From an uncultured Pelagibacteraceae bacterium (GTDB taxonomy: Bacteria; Pseudomonadota; Alphaproteobacteria; Pelagibacterales; Pelagibacteraceae), in NCBI GenBank assembly GCA_902597335.1, contig CACJXK010000003.1, positions 1-64,000 of the forward strand: DNA of 64,000 bases. The letters are read 5' to 3'. This document shows positions 27,733-35,708 of this stretch, piece after piece (position 1 is the first letter of the stretch; every line of letters begins with the position of its first letter). Made by a program: the position numbers and the translations under genes. The notes under the pieces were generated by a model. It was given only the letters and a program-made list of their open reading frames with translations, was not told the DNA's origin and made no database searches.

Positions 27733-28064
27733 CCTGCGCGCCCTAAATAATTTACCATTATAACTCCAGTCACAATTAAACAAATCCCAATAAAACCATA
27801 TACATTAGGTACTTGATTATATTTTAACATTCCAAATATTACTACTCCCGCTACTGTCAAACCACTATAAGTGGAGTAACTAAAAGCAACAGGTATAACT
27901 GACATTGCTTTAGCTAATGAAAACATTGTTATAGTCATTAAAAGTAGGCATGCGATTGTAGGAGTTAATTTTGTGAAACCTTCAGAAATTTTAGCAAAAC
28001 TATTCGCTGCTATTCCTGTTGTTATTCCTAAAGCTAAAATTAAATAACTTGTAAATGGTTTCAT
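27729..28064 (-). CDS. SMR-fold four-TM transporter-like protein lacking the catalytic Glu
   Basis: A 111-residue protein with four TM helices. SEGFTKLTP, the TM3 segment STYSGLTVAGVVIFGMLKYNQVPNVYGFIGICLIVTGVIMVNYLGR and overall length match EmrE/SugE-type small multidrug resistance proteins. Aligned back from the SEGFT anchor, the position of EmrE Glu14 is Gly (LGITTGIAANSFAK), so the proton/substrate carboxylate is missing. A paralogue with the same loss is at 56993. It overlaps the convergent Ldh2 gene by 4 bases. Confidence 0.85.
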   Translation of the reverse strand: MKPFTSYLILALGITTGIAANSFAKISEGFTKLTPTIACLLLMTITMFSLAKAMSVIPVAFSYSTYSGLTVAGVVIFGMLKYNQVPNVYGFIGICLIVTGVIMVNYLGRAG

Positions 28065-28153
28065 TGAATCATTATTAACTAATAATTATTAATTACAACA
28101 ATAGATAATAGTTTAAAATTCTAAGGTTTCTTTAACAATTAATTTTGAAAATC

Positions 28154-28366
28154 TCAGTTAGATACAAAAAAGCCAATAGCACCTAAGACTAAAATTAATA
28201 TGAGAGTATAAACTCTAGTCTTTAAAGACTCTTTTTTTTCTTTTTTGATAATTCTTAGTTTAAGAGCACTGATATTTACTTTTTGAGGGGTATCAATATT
28301 TACGTCACCTGTTAATTGAGAAGAAATTTCAATATCAGATGCTCTTCTGTTATTATTATAACTCAT
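28154..28366 (-). CDS. Small tail-anchored hypothetical protein
   Basis: A 70-residue ORF with a polar N-terminal half (MSYNNNRRASDIEISS), a basic stretch (RIIKKEKKESLKTR) and a single C-terminal membrane helix (VYTLILILVLGAIGFFVSN). This topology suggests a tail-anchored inner-membrane protein. No family recognised. It is divergent from the two-wHTH regulator, and the sites at 28412-28463 lie in the shared upstream region. Confidence 0.55.
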   Translation of the reverse strand: MSYNNNRRASDIEISSQLTGDVNIDTPQKVNISALKLRIIKKEKKESLKTRVYTLILILVLGAIGFFVSN

Positions 28367-28411
28367 ATAGTTTGATTAAAACACATCTTTAATTTTAAAA
28401 ATTTTATACTG

Positions 28412-28463
28412 TGTCCAAAATGGGTTTTGAACAACTAATTGTATGTCCATTTTGGGTTTGAAG
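28412..28463. promoter_or_regulatory. Two copies of candidate operator upstream of the two-wHTH regulator
   Basis: TGTCCAAAATGGGTTTTGAA and TGTCCATTTTGGGTTTGAAG lie in direct order, start to start 32 bases apart (about three helical turns). Their cores CCAAAATGG and CCATTTTGG are exact reverse complements of each other. Both lie within 75 bases upstream of the regulator start, which is the expected place for autoregulation. Confidence 0.6.
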
Positions 28464-28486
28464 TAATAGAATAGTATTCTATCAAT

Positions 28487-29434
28487 ATGATTATAGACAC
28501 TTGTGATTTTAACAAAAAATATATTCAAAAAATAATTAAAGAAAATTTTGAAAAACTTGCACCAACATACTACAGATTGTTATCTGAATGGATGAATTCA
28601 TCTTATGAGATTTTTAACGATATAGATAAGTACCGGATTATTCTTTATCTAATAAATAAAGATTTTGATCATTATATACAAATTAAGAAAATAGAGAGCT
28701 ATGATAATTTTTTTATGTTTGATAAATCTTTAGAACTAGATCGAATAAATATAATTGAAATATCAAAAAATTTAAATATCCCAAAAGAAAGTGCTAGAAG
28801 AAAAATTCTAGACCTTGAAAAATTAGGAGTGCTTAAAAAAATTGGAAAAAAAATATATATAGATAGATCAGCTTATAAATTAGTCCGACCTAGAAACACT
28901 CTTAAAAATTTAAGCATATTATTGTCAAATATTGCTGAAGTATTTAAAAAAGTAGAATTTGCAAACAAATCTTTGAATGTTGACGAAGTATCAGAACATT
29001 TAAAGAATAATTTTACATATTGCTGGTACTATTTTTATATATTTATTTTTACTTTAACCTCAAGATGGAAAAGACAGCTAGGAGATCTTGAAATTTATGC
29101 AGTAGGTATGGTTATTACTTGTCACTCTATTGAAAATAAATCTTACGAAGGGGTTGGTTTAAATTTTTCAGAATGGAAGAAAGACATTTTAAATATTAAT
29201 GAAAGCGGAGTAAACACTATGTCAATTTCAGAAATAACTCATATTCCAAGACCAACTGTTGTTAGAAAATTAAATTATTTATTAAAAAATAAATACATAA
29301 GTGTTAATAAAAAAAAACAATTTACAATAAATATGAAAGATCAAGCCTTAGTTGATACAATTAAAATTCAGGAGCAAAATATATCGTCTTTATCAGATTT
29401 GGTTTTTAAAATATTTCAAAAGATTAAAAATTAA
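28487..29434 (+). CDS. Transcriptional regulator with two winged-helix domains
   Basis: A 315-residue protein without a recognised family name. Two winged HTH segments are visible: one near residues 84-126 (IIEISKNLNIPKESARRKIL, then a KKIGKKIYID wing) and one near 243-283 (MSISEITHIPRPTVVRKLN, then a VNKKKQFTIN wing). The two halves look like an internal duplication of about 150 residues, each with an N-terminal helical part. No ligand-binding domain is obvious. Twin motif copies lie immediately upstream. It probably binds DNA as an intramolecular pseudo-dimer and may control the neighbouring sulfonate genes. Confidence 0.75.
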   Translation: MIIDTCDFNKKYIQKIIKENFEKLAPTYYRLLSEWMNSSYEIFNDIDKYRIILYLINKDFDHYIQIKKIESYDNFFMFDKSLELDRINIIEISKNLNIPKESARRKILDLEKLGVLKKIGKKIYIDRSAYKLVRPRNTLKNLSILLSNIAEVFKKVEFANKSLNVDEVSEHLKNNFTYCWYYFYIFIFTLTSRWKRQLGDLEIYAVGMVITCHSIENKSYEGVGLNFSEWKKDILNINESGVNTMSISEITHIPRPTVVRKLNYLLKNKYISVNKKKQFTINMKDQALVDTIKIQEQNISSLSDLVFKIFQKIKN

Positions 29435-30279
29435 TTAGCCCTTCTAAGTATAAGAATAAATATAAAACCTGTTAAGTACATTATAAGTGCGTATGCGGCT
29501 GTAGGAATTATATAACTAATATCATTAAATATTTGTGTAGCTACAAATATTGCTAATGTTCCATTTTGAAGACCACATTCAATTGAAATACATTTTCTTT
29601 GTTTAATGCCACTCGCGAATAATTTTGCGATAAAGTATCCCAATGTCATCATTACAATGTTAAGAATAAGCACGGCTATTCCAGCCTGTTTAAAATAGTT
29701 TAAAATATTATCTTTTTCTTCAACCAAAATTGCAGCAAAAACGATTAGAAATAAAACTATTGTAATTTTCTCAATTATAGAAATATTTGAGGAAATAAAG
29801 TTACCTGCAAATTTTCTAATAATCATTCCTAAAATCACAGGCACTGTAACAACTAAAGCCATTTTTAACGCAATACCAGTCATGGTTAGATTAGAGGATA
29901 TATCTGAAACACCCAACAAATCTGCAGATTTGAAAATAATGAAAGGTACGGAAATAATACTTATTAGGCTAATTATTGCAGTTAAAGATATTGATAATGC
30001 AACATCTCCATTTGCAAATTTTGTCATTACATTTGAAGTCACTCCTCCTGGTGCAGCTGCGATAATCATAACACCCACAGCAATTACAGTAGGTAAATTC
30101 AATATTAGCACAAGGATGTATGCAATGACGGGTAATAGTATCAGTTGGCAAGCAAAACCAATTAGAAAATCTTTTGGATTATTAAGTACTCTTAAAAAAT
30201 CTCGACCTGTTAAACCTAATCCAAGGCCTAACATTATAAGAGCTAAAGAAATTGGAGCTATTTTTGTAACTATTTCCAC
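29431..30279 (-). CDS. Bile acid:sodium symporter family (BASS) transporter
   Basis: A 282-residue, roughly nine-TM carrier. Diagnostic sequences are AAAPGGVTSNVMTKFANGDVALSISLTAI and the crossover motif ECGLQNGTLAIFVA. Bacterial BASS proteins move organic anions with sodium; the substrate here could be a sulfonate or 2-oxoacid given the neighbours. The start is a GTG. It is convergent with the regulator (4-base overlap) and divergent from the Pta-like gene. Confidence 0.9.
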   Translation of the reverse strand: MEIVTKIAPISLALIMLGLGLGLTGRDFLRVLNNPKDFLIGFACQLILLPVIAYILVLILNLPTVIAVGVMIIAAAPGGVTSNVMTKFANGDVALSISLTAIISLISIISVPFIIFKSADLLGVSDISSNLTMTGIALKMALVVTVPVILGMIIRKFAGNFISSNISIIEKITIVLFLIVFAAILVEEKDNILNYFKQAGIAVLILNIVMMTLGYFIAKLFASGIKQRKCISIECGLQNGTLAIFVATQIFNDISYIIPTAAYALIMYLTGFIFILILRRAN

Positions 30280-30295
30280 TATTTATCCTTATATC

Positions 30296-30324
30296 AATAA
30301 TAGTATATTAGTTTAACTATTATT
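30296..30324. promoter_or_regulatory. Perfect inverted repeat between divergent BASS and Pta-like genes
   Basis: AATAATAGT and ACTATTATT form a perfect 9-bp dyad with an 11-base spacer, centred between two divergent starts. It is placed like an operator. The arms are AT-rich, so chance is possible. Confidence 0.4.
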
Positions 30325-30341
30325 TTAGTATATATAATCCA

Positions 30342-31253
30342 ATGCTTTCAGATAAATCAACAGTCTGCCCAAACAACTTATTGGATATCGCTCAACAAAA
30401 AAGAGGTATAAAAGCTGCTATTGTAAATGCTGGTAAAGAATTACCAATGTTATCTGTAATAGATGCTGTCAAAGAAAAGCTAATCATTCCTGTTTTAATT
30501 GGTGAGGAAGATAAAATTAGAGAAATAGCTGAAAAATTAAAGTTTGATATATCAGAATTTAAAATCATCAATGAGCCAAATGAAAATAATACTGCTAAAG
30601 TTGCCGCTAAACTTGCGGGAGATGGTGAGGTAAAAATTATTGTTAAGGGTCATATTCATACTGATATTTTAATGAAAGAAGTTTTGCAGAGAAAATATAA
30701 TTTAATTGGTAAAACTAGATTGAGTCATATTTGGCATATGACTCTAGATAAAGAGGATAATCCCCTGATTATTACTGATGGAGCTTTAAATGTTAATCCA
30801 AATATTAAAACTAAAATGCATATTTTACGCAATGTTGTAGATTTTTGTCATAGAATAAAAATAGCTAAACCTAAGGTTTCTATTTTATCTGCAACCGAAG
30901 AGGTTTTGGATAGCATGCAAAGTTCAATTGATGCTAAAGAAATTTGTGAATTGGCAAAAAAAGAGGATTTAAACGCAGATATATTTGGACCTTTAGCTTT
31001 TGACAATAGTGTTTCAAAGAAGTCTGCAACTATTAAAGGAATTCAAAATGACGTTGCAGGAAATGCCGATGTTTTATTAGTTCCAAATGTTGAGACTGGA
31101 AACGCCTTGGTAAAAATGATGATATATTTTATGGGTGCATGTGCGGCTGGAGTAGTTGTTGGAGGTAAAGTTCCAGTTGTAATAACAAGCAGATCAGATG
31201 ATGCGACAGCAAGACTAGCCTCAATTGCTGCAGCTGTGGTAGCTTTAGATTAA
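30342..31253 (+). CDS. Phosphate acetyl/butyryltransferase family enzyme
   Basis: A 303-residue Pta/Ptb-fold enzyme. Core segments: VKGHIHTDILMKEVLQ, RLSHIWHMT, ITDGALNVNPNIKTK, ILSATEEV and the C-terminal VPNVETGNALVKMMIYFMGACAAGVVVGGKVPVVITSRSD. It transfers an acyl group between phosphate and CoA. In sulfonate users Pta converts the acetyl phosphate produced by Xsc into acetyl-CoA, which would fit the tpa and hpsN genes nearby. Phosphate butyryltransferase specificity cannot be ruled out. Confidence 0.85.
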   Translation: MLSDKSTVCPNNLLDIAQQKRGIKAAIVNAGKELPMLSVIDAVKEKLIIPVLIGEEDKIREIAEKLKFDISEFKIINEPNENNTAKVAAKLAGDGEVKIIVKGHIHTDILMKEVLQRKYNLIGKTRLSHIWHMTLDKEDNPLIITDGALNVNPNIKTKMHILRNVVDFCHRIKIAKPKVSILSATEEVLDSMQSSIDAKEICELAKKEDLNADIFGPLAFDNSVSKKSATIKGIQNDVAGNADVLLVPNVETGNALVKMMIYFMGACAAGVVVGGKVPVVITSRSDDATARLASIAAAVVALD

Positions 31254-31294
31254 ATGAATATTGAAAAAAATAAAAATTAAATTAGGATTTATAT

Positions 31295-32581
31295 ATGGCA
31301 ATTACATACTTAAAAAAATCACCAAAAACATCGTCGACAGATGATACAAAAACAAGAGAAATAGTTGAAAATATTCTTAAGGATATCGAAAAAACTAAAG
31401 AAAAAGGGTGCATCGAGTTATCAAAGAAATATGACAAATATGAAGGTGAAGTAATTGTTACAAGAGAGAAAATTGAAGAAATAAAAAAAAAATTAGATCC
31501 TAAGACAAAAGATGATATTCAATTCTCGCATGAGAGGGTTAGAAAATTTGCTGAAGCACAATTAAAAAATTATGGTCAAGATTTTGAAGTAGAGCTTTCT
31601 GATGGTTTGTATGCTGGACAAAAATTAATACCAGTAAATACTGCAGGTTGTTATGTTCCTGCTGGAAGGTATGCTCATATCGCTTCCGCTGTGATGAGTG
31701 TAACAACTGCAAAAGTAGCTGGTGTAAAAAATATTATTGTTTGCAGTTCACCAAAACCAGGTATCGGTGTTCATCCTGCAATTGTCTATACTGCAGACCT
31801 TTGTGGTGCAGATGTAATTATGAATTTGGGTGGAGTTCAAGCAATCGCTGCAATGACTTATGGTCTTTTTGGTAACGCACCAGCTGACATGCTAGTAGGT
31901 CCAGGAAATCAATTTGTTGCTGAGTCAAAGAGAATTTTATTTGGAAAAGTTGGAATTGATTTATTTGCTGGCCCAACAGAAATCGCAGTAATAGCTGATG
32001 AAACTGCTGATCCTGAGTTAGTTGCTTTTGATTTAGTTGGACAAGCAGAGCATGGATATAATTCTCCAGCTTGGTTATTCACTACAAGTAAAAAACTTGC
32101 TGATTATGTCATGCAAAGAGTACCTGAACTTATTGCAGATCTGCCAGATTTACCAAGAGAAAACTCGGGTGCAGCTTGGAGAGATTATGGAGAAGTCATT
32201 CTTTGCGATACAGATGAGGAAATGGCAAAAATTAGTGACGAATACGCACCTGAACATCTAGAAATTCAAACCAAAAATCTTCAATGGTTCCATGACAGAT
32301 TAAAAAATTATGGCTCATTATTTATTGGAGAGGAGACTACAGTTGCTTATGGTGACAAATGTTCAGGTACAAACCATATTTTACCTACCAAAGGTGCAGG
32401 AAAATATACTGGTGGTTTATTTGTTGGAAAATTTATTAAAACATTAAGTTTTCAAAGAATGACTAAAGAGTCTACTAAAGAAGTAGGCGCAGCATGTGCA
32501 AGAATTTCAAGATATGAAGGTATGGAAGCTCATGCAAGAACTGGAGATGTGAGGCTAAGAAAGTACGGATTTCAAAATTAG
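31295..32581 (+). CDS. hpsN: Sulfopropanediol 3-dehydrogenase HpsN
   Basis: A 428-residue member of the histidinol-dehydrogenase family. The sequence follows the HpsN subgroup more than HisD: N-terminal ITYLKKSPKT, AGQKLIPVNTAGCYVPAGRYAHIASA, VGQAEHGYNSPAWLFTTS, WRDYGEVILCDT, YGDKCSGTNHILPTKGA and the Gly-rich YTGGLFVGKF. HpsN oxidises (R)-2,3-dihydroxypropane-1-sulfonate by two NAD steps to (R)-sulfolactate. DHPS is an abundant algal metabolite. No other his genes of the biosynthetic operon are nearby, which supports a catabolic role. Confidence 0.88.
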   Translation: MAITYLKKSPKTSSTDDTKTREIVENILKDIEKTKEKGCIELSKKYDKYEGEVIVTREKIEEIKKKLDPKTKDDIQFSHERVRKFAEAQLKNYGQDFEVELSDGLYAGQKLIPVNTAGCYVPAGRYAHIASAVMSVTTAKVAGVKNIIVCSSPKPGIGVHPAIVYTADLCGADVIMNLGGVQAIAAMTYGLFGNAPADMLVGPGNQFVAESKRILFGKVGIDLFAGPTEIAVIADETADPELVAFDLVGQAEHGYNSPAWLFTTSKKLADYVMQRVPELIADLPDLPRENSGAAWRDYGEVILCDTDEEMAKISDEYAPEHLEIQTKNLQWFHDRLKNYGSLFIGEETTVAYGDKCSGTNHILPTKGAGKYTGGLFVGKFIKTLSFQRMTKESTKEVGAACARISRYEGMEAHARTGDVRLRKYGFQN

Positions 32582-32586
32582 TTTTG

Positions 32587-33486
32587 TTAAATTCTTGAAA
32601 ACAATAAAAGTGTTACACCTAAGACAAAAATTAAAATACCTATTATTTCCCTTACTTTTACTTTTTCCTTAAAGAAATATCTTGAGGAAAAATAACTAAA
32701 TAATAATTCAATTTGACCAACAGCTCTAACAAATGATGCTTGAATTAAAGTGAAAGCATAAAACCATGATAAAGATGCAAAAAAACCACCTAAGCCAATT
32801 AACATACAATCATATTTATCATTATAGAGTTTTCTAAATTCCTTTTTTTCAAATATTAAGAGATATATGGTTAAAATTATTGTGGGAATTAAAAGGCCAA
32901 ATAACAAGGTTGATATTACTTTTTCAAAGTTTGACTCAAAATTTTCTAAGGAAAGCGCCGCAGATCTAAAATAAACAATACTCAGAGCTAAGAATAAACC
33001 TGAGATCAATCCAATTAATGTGGTTTTAGAAAAAATATTTTGGAAAAAAAATTTTAAATTTTTAATTGATAAAATTATTACACCTAGTGTTGATATTATA
33101 ATTCCACTAATCCCTATTAAGTTTAACTTTTCATTAAGTATTAAATATTCAAATATAGCAACTTGTACAACTTCAGTTTTACTAAGCGATGTACCTACGA
33201 CAAAATTTGAAAATTTAAAAAGGTAGAGTAACACGAATGTAAAAATTACTTGAAAAATTGATGCAAAAGTAACGTTTATTAAGAAACCAGGCTGATTAAT
33301 TATATCTTTTAGTATTGCGAATTCTCTAAAATATAAAAAAAATAAAAGTAAAGCTAAAGGTAATGCAAAAGAAAACCTTACATATGTTGATGCAATAGTC
33401 GATACATCTTTATTTATTTTTTTCTGGAATGATGATCTTAAGTTTTGAAAGAAAGCAGCGATGATTGTAACTATAATCCAGTTCAT
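32587..33486 (-). CDS. EamA/DMT-family transporter
   Basis: A 299-residue protein with ten predicted TM helices in two EamA repeats; WIIVTIIAAFFQNLRSSFQK opens repeat one, and GFFASLSWFYAFTLIQASFVRAVGQIELLFSYFSSRYFFKEKVKVREIIGILIFVLGVTLL is the typical end of repeat two. Drug/metabolite carriers of this type export or import small metabolites. It is convergent with hpsN, 5 bases apart. Substrate unknown. Confidence 0.88.
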   Translation of the reverse strand: MNWIIVTIIAAFFQNLRSSFQKKINKDVSTIASTYVRFSFALPLALLLFFLYFREFAILKDIINQPGFLINVTFASIFQVIFTFVLLYLFKFSNFVVGTSLSKTEVVQVAIFEYLILNEKLNLIGISGIIISTLGVIILSIKNLKFFFQNIFSKTTLIGLISGLFLALSIVYFRSAALSLENFESNFEKVISTLLFGLLIPTIILTIYLLIFEKKEFRKLYNDKYDCMLIGLGGFFASLSWFYAFTLIQASFVRAVGQIELLFSYFSSRYFFKEKVKVREIIGILIFVLGVTLLLFSRI

Positions 33487-33519
33487 TGAGAGTAAAATTT
33501 ATTGAGTTTTCAAAGAAAT

Positions 33520-34569
33520 TTAAATTCTTCTTCCATTTTCATCAAATATAAAAATATCTTTAACATCAAATTTAAGTTCGTTTTGAAAATCTACCTGACT
33601 AGATATTTTTGCACTAAGCTCTAAATTATCATTACTCATGTAAACTATTTTTTCATTTCCTAAATTTTCTACTAATTCAATTTTAGGTTTAAATTTAAAT
33701 TCAGATGACTCTGACGTATTAAAGTGTTCAGGTCTAATACCAACAGAATAATTTCTTTTATTAAATTTTATTTTCTCAAAAGTTATTTCATTACCTAAAA
33801 AGTTAATTTTATTTTCTGAAATTATATTTTCATTTTTTAAAGGTAAAATATTCATTTTTGGTGTCCCAATAAATTGTGCTACGAAAATATTTGTTGGATT
33901 ATTGTAAATTTCATCAGGAGTTCCTACTTGTTCAATATTTCCATGATTTAGAATTACAATTCTATCAGCTAAAGTCATTGCCTCTACTTGATCATGAGTA
34001 ACATAGATCATATTCGTTTTGATTTGATTGTGAAGCTTTGAAATTTCTACCCTCATCTCTGCTCTTAAAGCTGCATCCAAGTTAGATAAAGGCTCATCAA
34101 ATAAAAATATTTTGGGGTTTCTGGTAATTGCACGTCCAATAGCAACTCTTTGCCTCTGCCCTCCAGATAACTGCTTGGGTTTTCTTTCAAGCAATTCCTC
34201 AATTTTTAAAATTTTAGCTGCTTGCATAACTTTTGTTTCAATTTCTTCCTTAGATTTCTTTTCAATCTTCAGTCCAAATGACATGTTCTCATAAACATTC
34301 ATGTGTGGATAAAGAGCATAAGACTGAAATACCATTGCAGTTTGTCTTTTTGAGGGATGAAGATCATTAATTTTTTGATCATTTATAAATATTTCGCCCT
34401 CATCAATTTTTTCTAAACCTGCTATCATTCTTAATAAAGTTGACTTTCCACACCCAGATGGGCCAACTAATACAAGAAATTCGTCATCTTTTCCCATTAG
34501 GTTAAAATCAGTTATAATCTTGTTTGATCCGAATGATTTATGAACGCCTGCGAATTTTATATTTGCCAT
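33520..34569 (-). CDS. MalK/UgpC-type ABC transporter ATP-binding protein
   Basis: A 349-residue CUT1-class ATPase: Walker A GPSGCGKST, signature LSGGQRQRVAIGRA, Walker B IFLFDEPLSNLDAALR, and a C-terminal TOBE/regulatory domain with VGIRPEHFN. It lies one base downstream of a double SnoaL gene and has no permease in its own operon. Its partner membrane and binding subunits are almost certainly the genes at 38819-41997, transcribed the other way from the shared 35.7 kb promoter region. Confidence 0.92.
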   Translation of the reverse strand: MANIKFAGVHKSFGSNKIITDFNLMGKDDEFLVLVGPSGCGKSTLLRMIAGLEKIDEGEIFINDQKINDLHPSKRQTAMVFQSYALYPHMNVYENMSFGLKIEKKSKEEIETKVMQAAKILKIEELLERKPKQLSGGQRQRVAIGRAITRNPKIFLFDEPLSNLDAALRAEMRVEISKLHNQIKTNMIYVTHDQVEAMTLADRIVILNHGNIEQVGTPDEIYNNPTNIFVAQFIGTPKMNILPLKNENIISENKINFLGNEITFEKIKFNKRNYSVGIRPEHFNTSESSEFKFKPKIELVENLGNEKIVYMSNDNLELSAKISSQVDFQNELKFDVKDIFIFDENGRRI

Positions 34570-34570
34570 T

Positions 34571-35656
34571 TCAACTTTTAACTTTTTCTAAAATATCTAA
34601 GCCTATTTGTTTTAAAATATGAAGTATATCAATTGGTACCCAATTTTCACGAATTTTTCCTTCATCATGATGATAAAAATCCATAACTCTCATCGAGAGT
34701 TTTTGATTATTTGCTGTAAAACCTAACCAATCATTTGATCCATAATAAGCCTCTAAACTATGCCAACCAGCACATAAAGAAAATTTACCATCCCCTATTT
34801 CACAATAATGACCAAGTTTGAAATAATCTCTTTCAGTAAATGATTTTCTAAATGGCAACTGATGCATATCAATAAAACCCTCTAAAGATCTTGAGGTGCC
34901 AATCCCACATGGTCCATACCATATCATTTTATCATGCCAATATTCTCTTTGAGGATGATCTATTAATCTTTTTTTTAATTCTTCATCAGATAGGTTCTCT
35001 GTTTCAGGTTTAAAATTAAGACTTCTATTCATTGAAAGAGCTTGTCTCAAACTTGAATTTGAGATTTCAATATCTTTTTCAAAAAAATTTACACCATCAG
35101 TATTTATTGGGGGTAACCAAGCTCCTTCAGATCCTCTCGATGGATTGATTGGAAAAATACCACATTGTCTTAAGAAATCTATAACATCAATTAATATATG
35201 GCTTTCTACTATTTTGTCTTCTTTAAGTTCATGTATTTCACAACATCTGAGATTAATCATTTTAAAATTTGGTTTAATCCCTAACCATGACTTTTTAAAG
35301 TATCCAGATAACGTTGAATATGACCCTACTAAAATTTTATCCCTAAAAGCTCCCCCTACTACAATGTTTTCTCTTCTTTCTAAATCTGGGAAGGCTTCTA
35401 GTAATGGTGTCCAGAGCTTCTCTTTTAAATTTTTTATTCCAACAAACTCATTTAAAGGATGAAAACAATTGACCTTTACATCGTTTATAAAAACCTTGTC
35501 TAAACTTTTATCTATTTGTTTCAATCCTAAATTTACAATTTGATTTAAATAGGTTCTAATTAAATTTTTATTTTGAAAATTTTGTTCTGGTGAGAGATCA
35601 ATATCTTTTATATTTGTTTTAGTTTTAAGTCCTGTATCAAATTGCTCTATTTGCAT
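34571..35656 (-). CDS. Double-domain SnoaL/polyketide-cyclase-like protein
   Basis: A 361-residue protein with two NTF2/SnoaL-fold domains. The first (about 30-175) includes FHPLNEFVGIKNLKEKLWTPLLEAFPDLERRE; the second (about 225-355) includes WYGPCGIGTSRSLEGFIDMHQLPFRKSF, FSLCAGWHSLEAY and MRVMDFYHHDEGKI. SnoaL relatives catalyse cyclisation, isomerisation or hydrolysis on varied compounds; catalytic residues cannot be assigned here. Together with the divergent second double-SnoaL gene at 36653 it seems to serve breakdown of the substrate imported by the local ABC transporter. Confidence 0.75.
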   Translation of the reverse strand: MQIEQFDTGLKTKTNIKDIDLSPEQNFQNKNLIRTYLNQIVNLGLKQIDKSLDKVFINDVKVNCFHPLNEFVGIKNLKEKLWTPLLEAFPDLERRENIVVGGAFRDKILVGSYSTLSGYFKKSWLGIKPNFKMINLRCCEIHELKEDKIVESHILIDVIDFLRQCGIFPINPSRGSEGAWLPPINTDGVNFFEKDIEISNSSLRQALSMNRSLNFKPETENLSDEELKKRLIDHPQREYWHDKMIWYGPCGIGTSRSLEGFIDMHQLPFRKSFTERDYFKLGHYCEIGDGKFSLCAGWHSLEAYYGSNDWLGFTANNQKLSMRVMDFYHHDEGKIRENWVPIDILHILKQIGLDILEKVKS

Positions 35657-35708
35657 ATATTTATTTATTGGAAATATTCGTGTATCACAATATTATAACT
35701 AAAAAAAT

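Noticed and set aside
31648-31875. 75-residue Cys-rich ORF inside hpsN
   Set aside because: The Cys richness is a frame-shift reading of Gly/Val/Ala codons of hpsN; no ribosome-binding site, and the host gene is strongly supported.
31295-32581. hpsN as biosynthetic histidinol dehydrogenase (hisD)
   Set aside because: Several internal motifs follow HpsN, and no his operon is adjacent; hisD cannot be fully excluded by eye.
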